Below are positions 1 through 8,443 of a stretch of DNA of 64,000 nt, piece by piece. A program made the translations under genes and the position numbers. The notes under the pieces were generated by a model that was given only the letters and a program-made list of their open reading frames with translations, was not told the origin of the DNA and ran no database searches. Where the stretch lies: the NCBI RefSeq assembly GCF_965216415.1, contig NZ_CBDCFU010000002.1. One strand, written 5' to 3'. Source of the stretch: Marivita sp003149565. GTDB taxonomy: Bacteria; Pseudomonadota; Alphaproteobacteria; Rhodobacterales; Rhodobacteraceae. How positions within the stretch are numbered: the first letter of the stretch is position 1; every line of letters begins with the position of its first letter.

Positions 1-287
1 GAAGCTTGCACCGCATATGCCGCTCCTCCGGAGACCAGTGTGATGAGCGGCGTATGTTGCTCAGGGTGCAAGTTCGCTAAGCAAAGCGGCTGTGCAAAGG
101 CTGGACTGACAGGATTTGACAGTCTGACACCACGACCAGATTCGGAGATGGGCAACCACATCAACTCCGCAATCGCGCCTGACACAAGCGGGGACCCGCG
201 TGGGGCAAAGCCGCAGCGGGCTTGGCAAACCTGACAGATTTGCAGGGGATGTTTTCTTGGATGGCTGTTGGGCCTAATGTGCCTGCG
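1..287. other. Left-edge region without a recognisable gene
   Basis: No convincing coding sequence is seen between the window edge and mtgA. A short open frame at 40-234 (plus) begins with a cysteine-rich stretch but has no family signature, and its composition gives no support. The region probably holds the mtgA promoter and perhaps the end or regulatory zone of a gene outside the window. Confidence 0.4.
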
Positions 288-1073
288 ATGGCAGGCGGGA
301 AACCAAAACAAGCACCTCAACAAGGGCCGCGACTGAACAAGTCGAAGGCAAAACAGGGGCGTTCCCGAAAGGAATCAGGCATCGTCGATAAAATTCTCGC
401 TCCCTACCGATGGCTGGTGAAATGGAGCATTCGCAGCGTTCTGACTGTCGGTGTTCTGGTGCTTGCGATCGTTGGTCTGTTTGGTTTTGTCGCACCGCCG
501 ACCACACATACGATTTGGTCCGAAGGGCGCAGATTGGGCGCTCCGGTGGATCAGGTCTGGGTCGATGCGGACCAGATTGCTCCTGTGATGTTCCGTTCAG
601 CCGTGGCTGCAGAAGATGCGAATTTCTGCCTGCATTGGGGATTCGACGTCGAAGCGATCCAGGCCGCAATCGAAGCGGGAGGCACGCGGGGGGCATCCAC
701 GATTTCCCAGCAAGTGGTCAAAAACGTGTTTCTTTGGCAGGACCGATCCTGGGTCCGCAAGGGCATGGAAGCCGTCCTTACGCCGGTTGCAGAGGCGATG
801 TGGTCGAAACGGCGGATTCTCGAACTCTACCTAAATGTGGCTGAGTTTGATGAGGGCGTTTTCGGCGTTCAATCTGCAGCGCAGCACTATTTTGGTGTAG
901 ATGCACGTGACCTCAGTGCGCTGCAGGCGGCTCGACTGGCCGCAGTCCTGCCCTCGCCCAAGACGAGATCAGCGTCGCGACCCAGCAATTTTGTAGAACG
1001 GCGCGCCCGGTCGATCCGCGGCGGGGCCGAAACGATCAATCAGGATGGACGCGCTGATTGCTTCCAAGGCTGA
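288..1073 (+). CDS. mtgA: Monofunctional biosynthetic peptidoglycan transglycosylase
   Basis: Glycosyltransferase family 51 enzyme that polymerises lipid II into glycan strands on the periplasmic face of the inner membrane. With this start the protein has 261 residues: a basic N-terminus, one membrane segment at about 51-72, then the GT51 domain. Signature motifs are EDANFCLHWGFD (catalytic Glu about 109), GASTISQQVVKNVF (about 135-148) and YLNVAEFDEGVFGV with the second Glu about 186. There is no transpeptidase domain, so it is MtgA and not a class A PBP. The start is uncertain: in-frame ATGs at 249 and 261 would add a short leader, and no strong ribosome binding site decides between them. 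Confidence 0.9.
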   Translation: MAGGKPKQAPQQGPRLNKSKAKQGRSRKESGIVDKILAPYRWLVKWSIRSVLTVGVLVLAIVGLFGFVAPPTTHTIWSEGRRLGAPVDQVWVDADQIAPVMFRSAVAAEDANFCLHWGFDVEAIQAAIEAGGTRGASTISQQVVKNVFLWQDRSWVRKGMEAVLTPVAEAMWSKRRILELYLNVAEFDEGVFGVQSAAQHYFGVDARDLSALQAARLAAVLPSPKTRSASRPSNFVERRARSIRGGAETINQDGRADCFQG

Positions 1074-1196
1074 CAGAGGTCCGATGAGACGAAAACCGCG
1101 CGCCAGAGATTAAACCGGCGGCGGCCCATTGTATTGGCGGGCGCTTCACGGCAATTAGAGGATGATTGACCACCCTATCTCCGAGACTCGTTTCGC

Positions 1197-1862
1197 ATGG
1201 CCAAGCTCTATCATGTTCCGTTGTCGCCGTTTTGCCGCAAGGTCCGGCTGAGCCTTGCGGAAAAGAAGATCGAGTGCGAACTGGTGGAAGAGAAATACTG
1301 GGAGAAAGATCCGGATTTCCTGCGCCGCAACCCGGCTGCAAAAGTGCCTGTGCTCAAGATCGACGGACGCACGATGGCGGAGAGCGCCGCCATCTGTGAG
1401 TATCTCGAAGAAAAATACCCGGAACCGCCGTTGATGCCGCGCTCGTCGGACGCGCGGTACGAAGTACGGCGTCTCGTCGGATGGTTCGACGACAAATTCC
1501 ACAATGAGGTCACCTCCAAGCTGCTTTACGAACGCGTGAACAAAAAGGTCACCAAGCAGGGCTTTCCGGATAGTGGCAACGTGAAATCCGGCGCAAAGGC
1601 GATCAAGTATCATCTGGATTATATGGCCTGGTTGCTTGACCACCGCCGATGGCTTGCTGGCGATACAATGACTTTGGCTGATTTTGCTGCAGCCGCGCAT
1701 CTGTCATCACTCGACTACATTCGCGATGTGGATTGGAACCGCAGCGCGGTCGTCAAGGATTGGTACGCCAAGATCAAATCGCGCCCGGCCTTCCGGTCCA
1801 TCCTGGCCGATCAGGTCCCGGGTTTCCCGCAACCGCCGCACTATGCCGATCTGGATTTCTGA
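1197..1862 (+). CDS. fzlA: GST-fold protein, FzlA-like (FtsZ-binding)
   Basis: 221-residue glutathione S-transferase-fold protein. The N-terminal thioredoxin-like half carries SPFCRKVRLSLAEKK and the VPVLKIDG / ES(A)AICEYLEEKYPEPP signature; the helical half carries WLAGDTMTLADFAAAAHLSS. The C-terminus ends HYADLDF, which together with the SPFCRK start resembles, as I remember it, FzlA, the alphaproteobacterial GST homologue that binds FtsZ filaments and is needed for constriction. If so it works in cell division and not in detoxification. FzlA identity is by recollection; a generic GST is the fallback. It is followed by a hairpin repeat and queG. Confidence 0.75.
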   Translation: MAKLYHVPLSPFCRKVRLSLAEKKIECELVEEKYWEKDPDFLRRNPAAKVPVLKIDGRTMAESAAICEYLEEKYPEPPLMPRSSDARYEVRRLVGWFDDKFHNEVTSKLLYERVNKKVTKQGFPDSGNVKSGAKAIKYHLDYMAWLLDHRRWLAGDTMTLADFAAAAHLSSLDYIRDVDWNRSAVVKDWYAKIKSRPAFRSILADQVPGFPQPPHYADLDF

Positions 1863-1896
1863 TTAGGGCTGTATCGTTCTTGAGGCGTCCCGGATC

Positions 1897-1945
1897 TTGG
1901 GGGGCCAGCCCCCCAAACCCCCGGCATATTTATGAAAAGAAGAAG
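1897..1945 (+). repeat. Intergenic hairpin plus conserved ATATTT/AAGAAG tail (copy 1)
   Basis: An 8-bp G/C-rich stem (TTGGGGGG, loop CCAG, CCCCCCAA; 1897-1916) is followed at once by ACCCCCGGCATATTTATGAA and then AAGAAGAAG (to 1945). A very similar tail follows hairpins at 18504-18590. It lies between the fzlA-like gene and queG and may act as a terminator or RNA-processing element. Confidence 0.6.
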
Positions 1946-1957
1946 CTGGGTTCACAC

Positions 1958-3016
1958 ATGTCATTGACGGCGAGGTTGAAAGCACAGGCAGCGGCTGAGG
2001 GGTTCTCAGCCTGTCGCATTTGCCGTCCGTCGGATGTGCCAGAGGTACCGACGCGGCTGACAGCTTTTCTCGATGCAGGCTATCATGGCCAGATGGGATG
2101 GCTGGCCGAGCGGGCACATTGGCGCGGCGCCCCGGATGTGCTGTGGCCGGAAGCGCAGTCGGTGATTGTTCTCGCTGAAAACTATGGACCTGACCACGAC
2201 CCACTGCAAATTTTGGAGCAGCCAGAGAAAGCCGCCATTTCTGTTTATGCGCAGAACCGCGATTATCATGATGTGGTCAAGAAGCGCCTCAAGCGGCTGG
2301 CGCGCTGGCTGATTGCCGAGGCAGGTGGCGAGGTGAAGGTGTTTGTTGATACAGCGCCGGTTCCGGAAAAGCCTCTGGGGCAAGCGGCGGGGCTGGGTTG
2401 GCAGGGCAAGCACACCAATCTTGTTTCGCGCGAACTGGGGTCATGGTTCTTTATCGGGTCGGTATTCACCACGCTTGATCTGACTCCGGACAAACCAGAG
2501 GTGGATCATTGTGGATCGTGCCGGGCCTGTCTCGATATCTGTCCGACAAATGCCTTTCCGGCACCCTATCAGTTGGATGCGCGGCGCTGCATTTCCTATC
2601 TGACGATCGAGCATCACGGACCGGTTGACGAAGACCTGCGCGCACTGATGGGCAATCGCATCTACGGCTGCGATGACTGTCTCGCAGTCTGCCCGTGGAA
2701 CAAATTCGCAAGCCGGGCGGCAGAGGTGAAATACCATGCGCGGGATGATCTGCTGGCACCGGGTCTGGCCGAATTGGCGCGGCTCGACGACACGGCATTT
2801 CGGGCGCGCTTCTCTGGCTCTCCGATCAAGCGGATCGGTCGCAACCGCTTTGTCCGTAATGTGCTGTACGCCATTGGAAATTCAGGCCTGCCGCATTTGC
2901 GCGCCGTGGCGCAGGATTTGGTGGAAGATCCTGACGCCACTGTAGCTGATGCGGCGCGCTGGGCCGTGATGCGACTTGCTGATGTCGCAAACACGCGGGC
3001 CGGGTCTGGCGACTAG
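1958..3016 (+). CDS. queG: Epoxyqueuosine reductase QueG
   Basis: Catalyses the last step of queuosine synthesis, reducing epoxyqueuosine to queuosine at the wobble base (position 34) of GUN-anticodon tRNAs, using cobalamin and two 4Fe-4S clusters. The 352-residue protein has the expected N-terminal cobalamin-binding part, then two ferredoxin-like cysteine clusters, CGSCRACLDICPTNAF and CDDCLAVCPWN, and a C-terminal helical repeat tail (SGSPIKRIGRNRFVRNVLYAIGNSG). The ATG at 1958 is chosen because it starts the conserved region (MSLTARLKAQAAAEGF); the open frame extends upstream into the fzlA-like gene but that part is not conserved-looking. Confidence 0.93.
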   Translation: MSLTARLKAQAAAEGFSACRICRPSDVPEVPTRLTAFLDAGYHGQMGWLAERAHWRGAPDVLWPEAQSVIVLAENYGPDHDPLQILEQPEKAAISVYAQNRDYHDVVKKRLKRLARWLIAEAGGEVKVFVDTAPVPEKPLGQAAGLGWQGKHTNLVSRELGSWFFIGSVFTTLDLTPDKPEVDHCGSCRACLDICPTNAFPAPYQLDARRCISYLTIEHHGPVDEDLRALMGNRIYGCDDCLAVCPWNKFASRAAEVKYHARDDLLAPGLAELARLDDTAFRARFSGSPIKRIGRNRFVRNVLYAIGNSGLPHLRAVAQDLVEDPDATVADAARWAVMRLADVANTRAGSGD

Positions 3017-3043
3017 GTTAGGTCAAATCCGGGAGGCCCGATT

Positions 3044-5053
3044 ATGGCGATACTATTGGGTGTGGACACCGGCGGCACCTATACTGACGCGGTGCTGATG
3101 CGCGATGAAGACGCTGTGATTGCCAGTGCCAAGGCGCTGACGACGCGGCAGGATTTGGCCATAGGCGTACATGAGGCGGTCAAGGCCGTGTTGGTGTCGT
3201 CGTCGGTATCACCATCCGATATCGCGCTTGCGTCTCTGTCGACCACCTTGGCGACCAATGCTTTGGTAGAAGGGCAAGGCGCCCGGGTGGCGTTGATCTA
3301 TATCGGGTTCTCCGAACGCGATCTGGCCGCGCAGGGGTTGTCCGAAGCCTTGTCCGGCGATCCCGTTCTGGTGACGCCGGGCGGACACAGCCACAGTGGC
3401 GCGGAAGCCGCTCCTCTGGACGTGCAACGAGTTGCGGACTGGGCAGCGACGCAGGACGTGTCGGGCTTTGCTGTCGCGGCACAGTTCGGCACGCGCAATC
3501 CTGCGCATGAGGTCGCGGCGCGGGATGCCATCCGAGGAGCAACCGGGAAACCTGTTACATGTTCGCATGAACTGTCGGCCAAGCTTGGCGGGCCGAAGCG
3601 TGCGCTGACGGCCGTGCTGAACGCGCGTCTGATCGGGCTGACCCATCGCTTGATCGGGCGGGCCGAGGGTGCTCTGCGCGACTTGGGAATTGACGCGCCA
3701 CTGATGGTGGTGCGTGGCGACGGCGCGCTGATGTCTGCCCGGCAGGCACAGGAACGTCCGATTGAAACGATCCTGAGTGGACCCGCCGCTTCCATTGTTG
3801 GGGCGAAGTGGCTGACCGGCGCCAATGAGGCGCTGGTCTCTGATATTGGCGGGACGACCACGGATATCGCCGTTCTGCGCAATGGACAGCCGGTGATTGA
3901 TCCGGACGGGGCGCGGGTTGGTCTGCATCGCACGATGGTCGAAGCGGTGGCGATGCGCACGCATGGTTTGGGCGGCGACAGCGAGGTGCATCTGGCAACC
4001 GGAGGGTTGATCGGTGGCGTAAGCCTTGGCCCGCGGCGCGTTCTGCCCGTCGCACTCGTTGCACAGGATGCTCCTGACGTCGTGCACAGGGCACTTGATG
4101 AGCAGATGAACCGGGCCGTTCCCGGCGACTATGACGGACGCTTTGTCCTGCGGGTAGATGGCCAGGACGCGGTCGGGTTGCCAGATCGGGCGCAAACGGT
4201 TTTGGCCCGTATCACCAATCAGGCGCAACCTTTGGGATCTGTGATCCATTCCCGATTGGAAGCTCAGGCACTGAAGCTTTTGGTCTCGCGGGGGTTGGTT
4301 CAGGTTGCTGGACCGACGCCGACCGATGCGCTGCATGTTCTGGGGCGATTTACACATTGGGACGCGGCCGCGTCTGAAAAAGCCATGATGCTGCTGGCGC
4401 GCAACCGTGCAGGCTCGGGAGAGCGTTATGCTCAAAGCCCGCAAGACATGGCGCAGCAGGTTGTGGATGCTCTGACGCGCAGCACGGGCACCGCGTTGTT
4501 GGAAGCTGCCTTCGCCGAGGACGGCATGGAGGACCCCTCAGCCCTTGCAGTCCACCCATTGATGGCGCGCGGATTGCGGAAGGCACCGGGGATCGTGCGC
4601 CTCACCGCCGAGTTGTCTGTTCCTGTGGTCGGCCTGGGGGCATCGGCGCAGACAACCTACCCCGCAGTCGGGCAGTACCTGAACGCCAAAATGTTGCTGC
4701 CGGATCATGGCGATGTGGCGAACGCCATTGGTGCTGTCACCGGGCGGATTCGGATGGCGCGGGAAGGCCTGGTCAGCAGTCCGTCCGAAGGGCTGTATCG
4801 CGCGCATCTCAAAGAGGCACCTCAGGACTTCCAAGAGCCTGAAGCTGCGATGGCGGCGCTTGAGGCCGCGCTGACCCGGCTTGCATCTGATGATGCCAAA
4901 AAGGCCGGTGCCGCATCTGTTCACATTCAAGTCTCCCGCGAGGTGAAACGTGCCGAGATTGAAGCGCGCGACATGTTTGTGGAGGCGCGTATTGTGGTCG
5001 AGGCGACAGGTCGTCCAAGGATCGCCACTCACGAGCCGGAGACAGGGCTGTAA
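3044..5053 (+). CDS. Hydantoinase/oxoprolinase family protein (HyuA-like)
   Basis: 669-residue member of the hydantoinase A / 5-oxoprolinase alpha family (ASKHA ATPase fold), whose members open cyclic amides or carboxylate ketones at the cost of ATP. Phosphate-binding motifs are GVDTGGTYTDAVL at the very N-terminus and SDIGGTTTDIAVL near residue 267. The usual HyuB partner is absent: the next gene is msrB. Substrate cannot be told from sequence. It starts 27 bases after queG and has an AGG-rich region ahead of the ATG (CCGGGAGGCCCG). Confidence 0.85.
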   Translation: MAILLGVDTGGTYTDAVLMRDEDAVIASAKALTTRQDLAIGVHEAVKAVLVSSSVSPSDIALASLSTTLATNALVEGQGARVALIYIGFSERDLAAQGLSEALSGDPVLVTPGGHSHSGAEAAPLDVQRVADWAATQDVSGFAVAAQFGTRNPAHEVAARDAIRGATGKPVTCSHELSAKLGGPKRALTAVLNARLIGLTHRLIGRAEGALRDLGIDAPLMVVRGDGALMSARQAQERPIETILSGPAASIVGAKWLTGANEALVSDIGGTTTDIAVLRNGQPVIDPDGARVGLHRTMVEAVAMRTHGLGGDSEVHLATGGLIGGVSLGPRRVLPVALVAQDAPDVVHRALDEQMNRAVPGDYDGRFVLRVDGQDAVGLPDRAQTVLARITNQAQPLGSVIHSRLEAQALKLLVSRGLVQVAGPTPTDALHVLGRFTHWDAAASEKAMMLLARNRAGSGERYAQSPQDMAQQVVDALTRSTGTALLEAAFAEDGMEDPSALAVHPLMARGLRKAPGIVRLTAELSVPVVGLGASAQTTYPAVGQYLNAKMLLPDHGDVANAIGAVTGRIRMAREGLVSSPSEGLYRAHLKEAPQDFQEPEAAMAALEAALTRLASDDAKKAGAASVHIQVSREVKRAEIEARDMFVEARIVVEATGRPRIATHEPETGL

Positions 5054-5118
5054 CAAGGGTTGGACTCACCAAGATTTGCGCCATCTATAGGGTCAAGACG
5101 ATGAACGGAGGTGCCCGT

Positions 5119-5568
5119 ATGGCCAAGTATGAAAAGAACCCGGACGTGATCGCGACGCTGTCGCCCGAGCAGTTCTACGTGACGCAAGAGAGCGGAACCG
5201 AACGGCCCGGCACGGGGGAATATCTCGACAATAAGGAACCCGGCATCTACGTCGATATCGTGAGCGGAGAACCGCTGTTTGCAAGCGCTGACAAGTACGA
5301 ATCCGGGTGCGGCTGGCCGAGTTTCACCAAACCGATTGAACCCGCGCATATCAACGAACTGCGCGATCTGAGTCACGGAATGATCCGCACCGAAGTGCGA
5401 TCAACTCATGGCGACAGTCATTTGGGGCACGTGTTCCCGGATGGACCTCAAGACAGGGGTGGATTGCGCTATTGCATCAACTCCGCCAGCCTGCGGTTCA
5501 TCCATCGTGACGACATGGAGGCCGAAGGCTATGGCGATTATCTGGATCAAGTGGAGGACGTGGCATGA
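5119..5568 (+). CDS. msrB: Peptide-methionine (R)-S-oxide reductase MsrB
   Basis: Reduces methionine-R-sulfoxide in proteins. With the start at 5119 (GGAGG seven bases upstream) the protein has 149 residues; an ATG at 5101 is in frame but would place the GGAGG inside the gene. Catalytic Cys119 sits in RYCINSASLRF, and GCGWPSF (Cys64) and HLGHVFPDGP are conserved. The two CxxC zinc pairs of E. coli MsrB are missing (EPGIYVDIVSGEPLF and RSTHGDSHLGH), so this is a zinc-less form. It overlaps msrA by four bases. Confidence 0.95.
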   Translation: MAKYEKNPDVIATLSPEQFYVTQESGTERPGTGEYLDNKEPGIYVDIVSGEPLFASADKYESGCGWPSFTKPIEPAHINELRDLSHGMIRTEVRSTHGDSHLGHVFPDGPQDRGGLRYCINSASLRFIHRDDMEAEGYGDYLDQVEDVA

Positions 5569-6071
5569 CTGAACGGGCTGTATTGGCTGGAGGCTGTTTC
5601 TGGGGGATGCAGGATTTGATCCGCAAGCTGCCTGGTGTGCAGAAAACCCGGGTGGGCTACACGGGCGGAGACGTGCCGAACGCGACTTATCGCAATCACG
5701 GCACCCACGCCGAGGGGATCGAGATTATCTTCGACCCGTCGGTGATCTCGTATCGCCAGCTGCTGGAGTTCTTCTTTCAGATCCACGATCCGACCACGCT
5801 GAATCGGCAGGGCAATGACCGTGGCATGAGCTATCGCTCTGCCATCTACTACGTGGACGAGGCGCAGAAAGACTGCGCGCTTGACACCATCGCCGATGTG
5901 AACGCGAGTGGTATCTGGCCGGGCAAGGTTGTCACCGAGGTCGAACCGGTGGGCGATTTCTGGGAAGCGGAACCAGAACATCAGGACTACCTCGAGCGGT
6001 TCCCGAATGGCTATACCTGCCATTTTCCGCGTCCCGACTGGGTTCTGCCAAAGCGCGACGCAGCAGAGTAA
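5565..6071 (+). CDS. msrA: Peptide-methionine (S)-S-oxide reductase MsrA
   Basis: Reduces methionine-S-sulfoxide, complementing MsrB encoded just upstream. 168 residues with the catalytic Cys11 in AGGCFWGMQ and the family features VGYTGG, HAEGIEIIFDP, FFQIHDPTTLNRQGND and YRSAIYY. The ATGA overlap with msrB (5565-5568) points to translational coupling. A hairpin terminator follows. Confidence 0.96.
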   Translation: MTERAVLAGGCFWGMQDLIRKLPGVQKTRVGYTGGDVPNATYRNHGTHAEGIEIIFDPSVISYRQLLEFFFQIHDPTTLNRQGNDRGMSYRSAIYYVDEAQKDCALDTIADVNASGIWPGKVVTEVEPVGDFWEAEPEHQDYLERFPNGYTCHFPRPDWVLPKRDAAE

Positions 6072-6090
6072 CGTTTACCGAACGATCACG

Positions 6091-6116
6091 AAAGGGCCCG
6101 GCTGCGGGCCTTTTCG
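6091..6116. terminator. Hairpin terminator between msrA and plsY
   Basis: AAAGGGCCCG, a short loop and CGGGCCTTTT form a strong stem flanked by A and T runs. It sits between the convergent msrA (plus) and plsY (minus) genes and could serve both. Confidence 0.75.
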
Positions 6117-6127
6117 TTGCTGTGGCC

Positions 6128-6742
6128 TCAGGTTTTCTTACGACCAATTCGCGGTTCGGTGCCGGCTTTGAGCCGCGCCAGGTTCTCGCGGTGTCGCCAA
6201 ATGATCAACAGCGCCAAGATCAGTGTCAGGACAAAGACCTGTCCTTGCCCCACCACCAGACACCACAGGGTCGACCATGAGGCAGCAACCAGCGCCGACA
6301 AGCTGGAAATCCGGCTGATCACGGCGGTGGCGAGCCACGTCGCACAGGCCAAAAGCCCCACTGGCCATGCAAGCGCCAGCATCAGACCCAGGAACGTAGC
6401 GACGCCTTTTCCGCCTTTGAAACCAAGCCATACCGGAAAACAGTGGCCGATGAATGCGGCAAGGGCCGCGATCTGTGCTGCGTCTTCGCCCGCCATTGCG
6501 CGTGCCAGAAGGACCGCAACTGCACCTTTTGCGCCATCAAGCAACAAAGTCGCCGCAGCCGCGCCTTTGCTTCCAGTGCGCAAAACATTGGTGGCCCCGA
6601 TATTTCCGGACCCGATATCGCGCAGATTGCCCAGCCCCATTGTCTTGGTCAGGACAAGGCCGAATGGAATGGAGCCGAGCAGGTAGCCGACAACTGCCCA
6701 GAGGCCTAGGATGGCTATGCCGCTTTCAAAGGATGGCATCAC
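6128..6742 (-). CDS. plsY: Glycerol-3-phosphate acyltransferase PlsY
   Basis: Multi-pass inner-membrane enzyme that transfers an acyl group from acyl-phosphate to glycerol-3-phosphate, the first step of phospholipid synthesis. 204 residues, about five hydrophobic segments, with the three conserved loops: GSIPFG, DIGSGNIGATNVLRTG, and HCFPVWLGFKGGKGVAT. It overlaps the upstream pyrX gene by four bases (6739-6742) and is the last gene of the pyrB operon, coupling pyrimidine and phospholipid genes. Confidence 0.95.
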   Translation of the reverse strand: MMPSFESGIAILGLWAVVGYLLGSIPFGLVLTKTMGLGNLRDIGSGNIGATNVLRTGSKGAAAATLLLDGAKGAVAVLLARAMAGEDAAQIAALAAFIGHCFPVWLGFKGGKGVATFLGLMLALAWPVGLLACATWLATAVISRISSLSALVAASWSTLWCLVVGQGQVFVLTLILALLIIWRHRENLARLKAGTEPRIGRKKT

Positions 6743-8034
6743 GAGCTCCGGTAGACCGAGGTTCCACTGACGAAAGTTTCAAGGACCTTACCCTGCAAGC
6801 GCGCGCCGTCAAAGGGCGTGTTTTTCGACTTTGATTTGAGCTTGAACCGGTCGAGCACAATGGGCTTGTCCGGATCAAACAGCACCAGATCAGCTGGCGC
6901 GCCTTTGCTCAGGCGTCCGCAGTCAAGGCCAAGCCGCTTGGCCGGATTCAACGACAGTGCGCGGAACAGCGTCGGCAGGTCCAGATCGCCGGAATGGTAA
7001 AGCCGCATCAGCACTGGCAGCATGGTTTCCAATCCGACAGCGCCGCTGGCAGCTTCCTCAAACGGCAGGCGCTTGCTTTCCTCGTCCTGCGGGGTGTGGA
7101 AAGATCCGATCACGTCGATCAGGCCGGACTTGACCGCCTCGACGACCGCTTGACGGTCATCCTCCGCGCGCAGCGGCGGCTTGACCTTAAAGAACGTGCG
7201 GTAGTCGGCAACGTCATACTCATTAAGCGTCAGATGGTGCATTGAGACACCCGCTGTCACGTCGAACCCGTTGCGCTTGGCCCGTTCCAGCGCGGGCAGG
7301 GCCCGGGTCGTGGTGATCTGGTCGGCATGGTAACGCACCCCGGTCATTTCGACCAAGGCGATGTCGCGGTCGATCCCCATACGCTCTGCCATCGGGGTGA
7401 CGCTTGGTAAACCCCGCAGCGATGCGAATTTGCCCGACGTCGTCGCCGCCCCGGCAGATAGGTTCGGTTCCTGCGGGTGACCAACAACCAACGCACCCAA
7501 CGCACGGGCATAGGTCATGGCACGGCTGAGCACCTTGGTGTCCCGCACCACTCGGTCGCAATCGGTGAAGGCGACGGCCCCGGCATCCATCAGGAAGCCG
7601 ATCTCGGTCATCTCGCGCCCGTCACGGCCCTTGGTCAATGCGGCCATCGGCAAAACATGCACGGGTGCAGCCTCATTGGCGCGCCGCCGCACAAATTCAA
7701 GCGCTTCGGGCGTGTCGATCGACGGTGTCGTGTCGGGCCGTGTGACGATCGTGGTCACACCGCCTGCGGCCGCAGCCTGACCGGCAGAGCCATAGCTTTC
7801 CTTGTGGCGCTCACCGGGTTCGCAGATTTTGACGCCGATATCGACGATGCCCGGAGCAAGGTATTTTCCACCCGCATCCCGGCGGTTCTCTGTTGGAACT
7901 GTATCTGTGCTGATGTCCGGCAACGGTGTGTCGAAGACTTCGGCAATCACGCCATTGCGCAACAGAATTGCACCCGGTTTGACGCAGGCAGTTTCAGGAT
8001 CGACCAAACGGGCATTTGTGATCAAAAGGGTCAT
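6739..8034 (-). CDS. pyrX: Dihydroorotase-like protein lacking metal ligands (PyrX type)
   Basis: 431-residue class I dihydroorotase homologue (amidohydrolase fold; YLAPGIVD, EPGERHKES, GVTTIVTRPDT, FKVKPPLR, PFEEAASGAVGLETMLP). The zinc-binding residues look lost: the DxHxH motif reads DIGVKI (Gly67, Lys69), the usual substrate Arg is Cys71, the HVST-type His reads ADQITT, and the TDHAPH motif reads SFHTPQ. Such inactive homologues (pyrC'/pyrX of Pseudomonas) are known to serve as structural partners of aspartate transcarbamoylase, and pyrB lies in the same operon. The working dihydroorotase is expected elsewhere in the genome. Automatic annotation would probably say PyrC. Confidence 0.85.
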   Translation of the reverse strand: MTLLITNARLVDPETACVKPGAILLRNGVIAEVFDTPLPDISTDTVPTENRRDAGGKYLAPGIVDIGVKICEPGERHKESYGSAGQAAAAGGVTTIVTRPDTTPSIDTPEALEFVRRRANEAAPVHVLPMAALTKGRDGREMTEIGFLMDAGAVAFTDCDRVVRDTKVLSRAMTYARALGALVVGHPQEPNLSAGAATTSGKFASLRGLPSVTPMAERMGIDRDIALVEMTGVRYHADQITTTRALPALERAKRNGFDVTAGVSMHHLTLNEYDVADYRTFFKVKPPLRAEDDRQAVVEAVKSGLIDVIGSFHTPQDEESKRLPFEEAASGAVGLETMLPVLMRLYHSGDLDLPTLFRALSLNPAKRLGLDCGRLSKGAPADLVLFDPDKPIVLDRFKLKSKSKNTPFDGARLQGKVLETFVSGTSVYRSS

Positions 8035-8035
8035 G

Positions 8036-8425
8036 TCACGCCGCCTTTTTCTGTCGCGCTGCGTTGATCTGCGCGATCACCGCGTTTGGGTCCGGTTGAT
8101 ACTTGATCAGATGCTTGTCACCAGATTTTGTGACGATCTGGACTGCCCCGGCGATGGTGCGAAGCTTGCTGATGTCTTCGAACCGGGCCGTGCGCCCATA
8201 CGGTCCCTTTAACCCGACTGAGGACATCGTCCAGACCTCGTCCATCACTTCGTCAGCCAGATACCACCCGCGCAGTGCCACCGCCGCAAAACCGCCAACC
8301 GCACCGGTCCAGATATGCGGGTTGCCAAGCACCCAGAGGATCAACATACCCGCCGCCATTGCGATGGCGGTCATCACAGCATGCGCGCGGAGATAGGTGG
8401 ACATTTCGGGCTTGAATTCGATCAT
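8036..8425 (-). CDS. Small PH-like membrane protein of unknown function
   Basis: 129 residues. Two adjacent hydrophobic segments (about 17-35 and 38-52) are followed by a soluble half that looks like a bacterial PH-type domain (DEVWTMSSVGLKGPYGR, then short beta-like stretches IVTKSGDKHLIKYQPDP). The stop lies one base from the start of pyrX, and the start is 18 bases from the preceding gene, so it is a member of the pyrB operon. Function is unknown; the position suggests a membrane link for the PyrB/PyrX pair. Confidence 0.75.
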   Translation of the reverse strand: MIEFKPEMSTYLRAHAVMTAIAMAAGMLILWVLGNPHIWTGAVGGFAAVALRGWYLADEVMDEVWTMSSVGLKGPYGRTARFEDISKLRTIAGAVQIVTKSGDKHLIKYQPDPNAVIAQINAARQKKAA

Positions 8426-8443
8426 AAGGGGTTAAGCGAACAG

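Noticed and set aside
40..234. 64-residue frame with a cysteine-rich start
   Set aside because: No family signature, weak start context, and it runs toward the mtgA leader. The cysteines look like chance.
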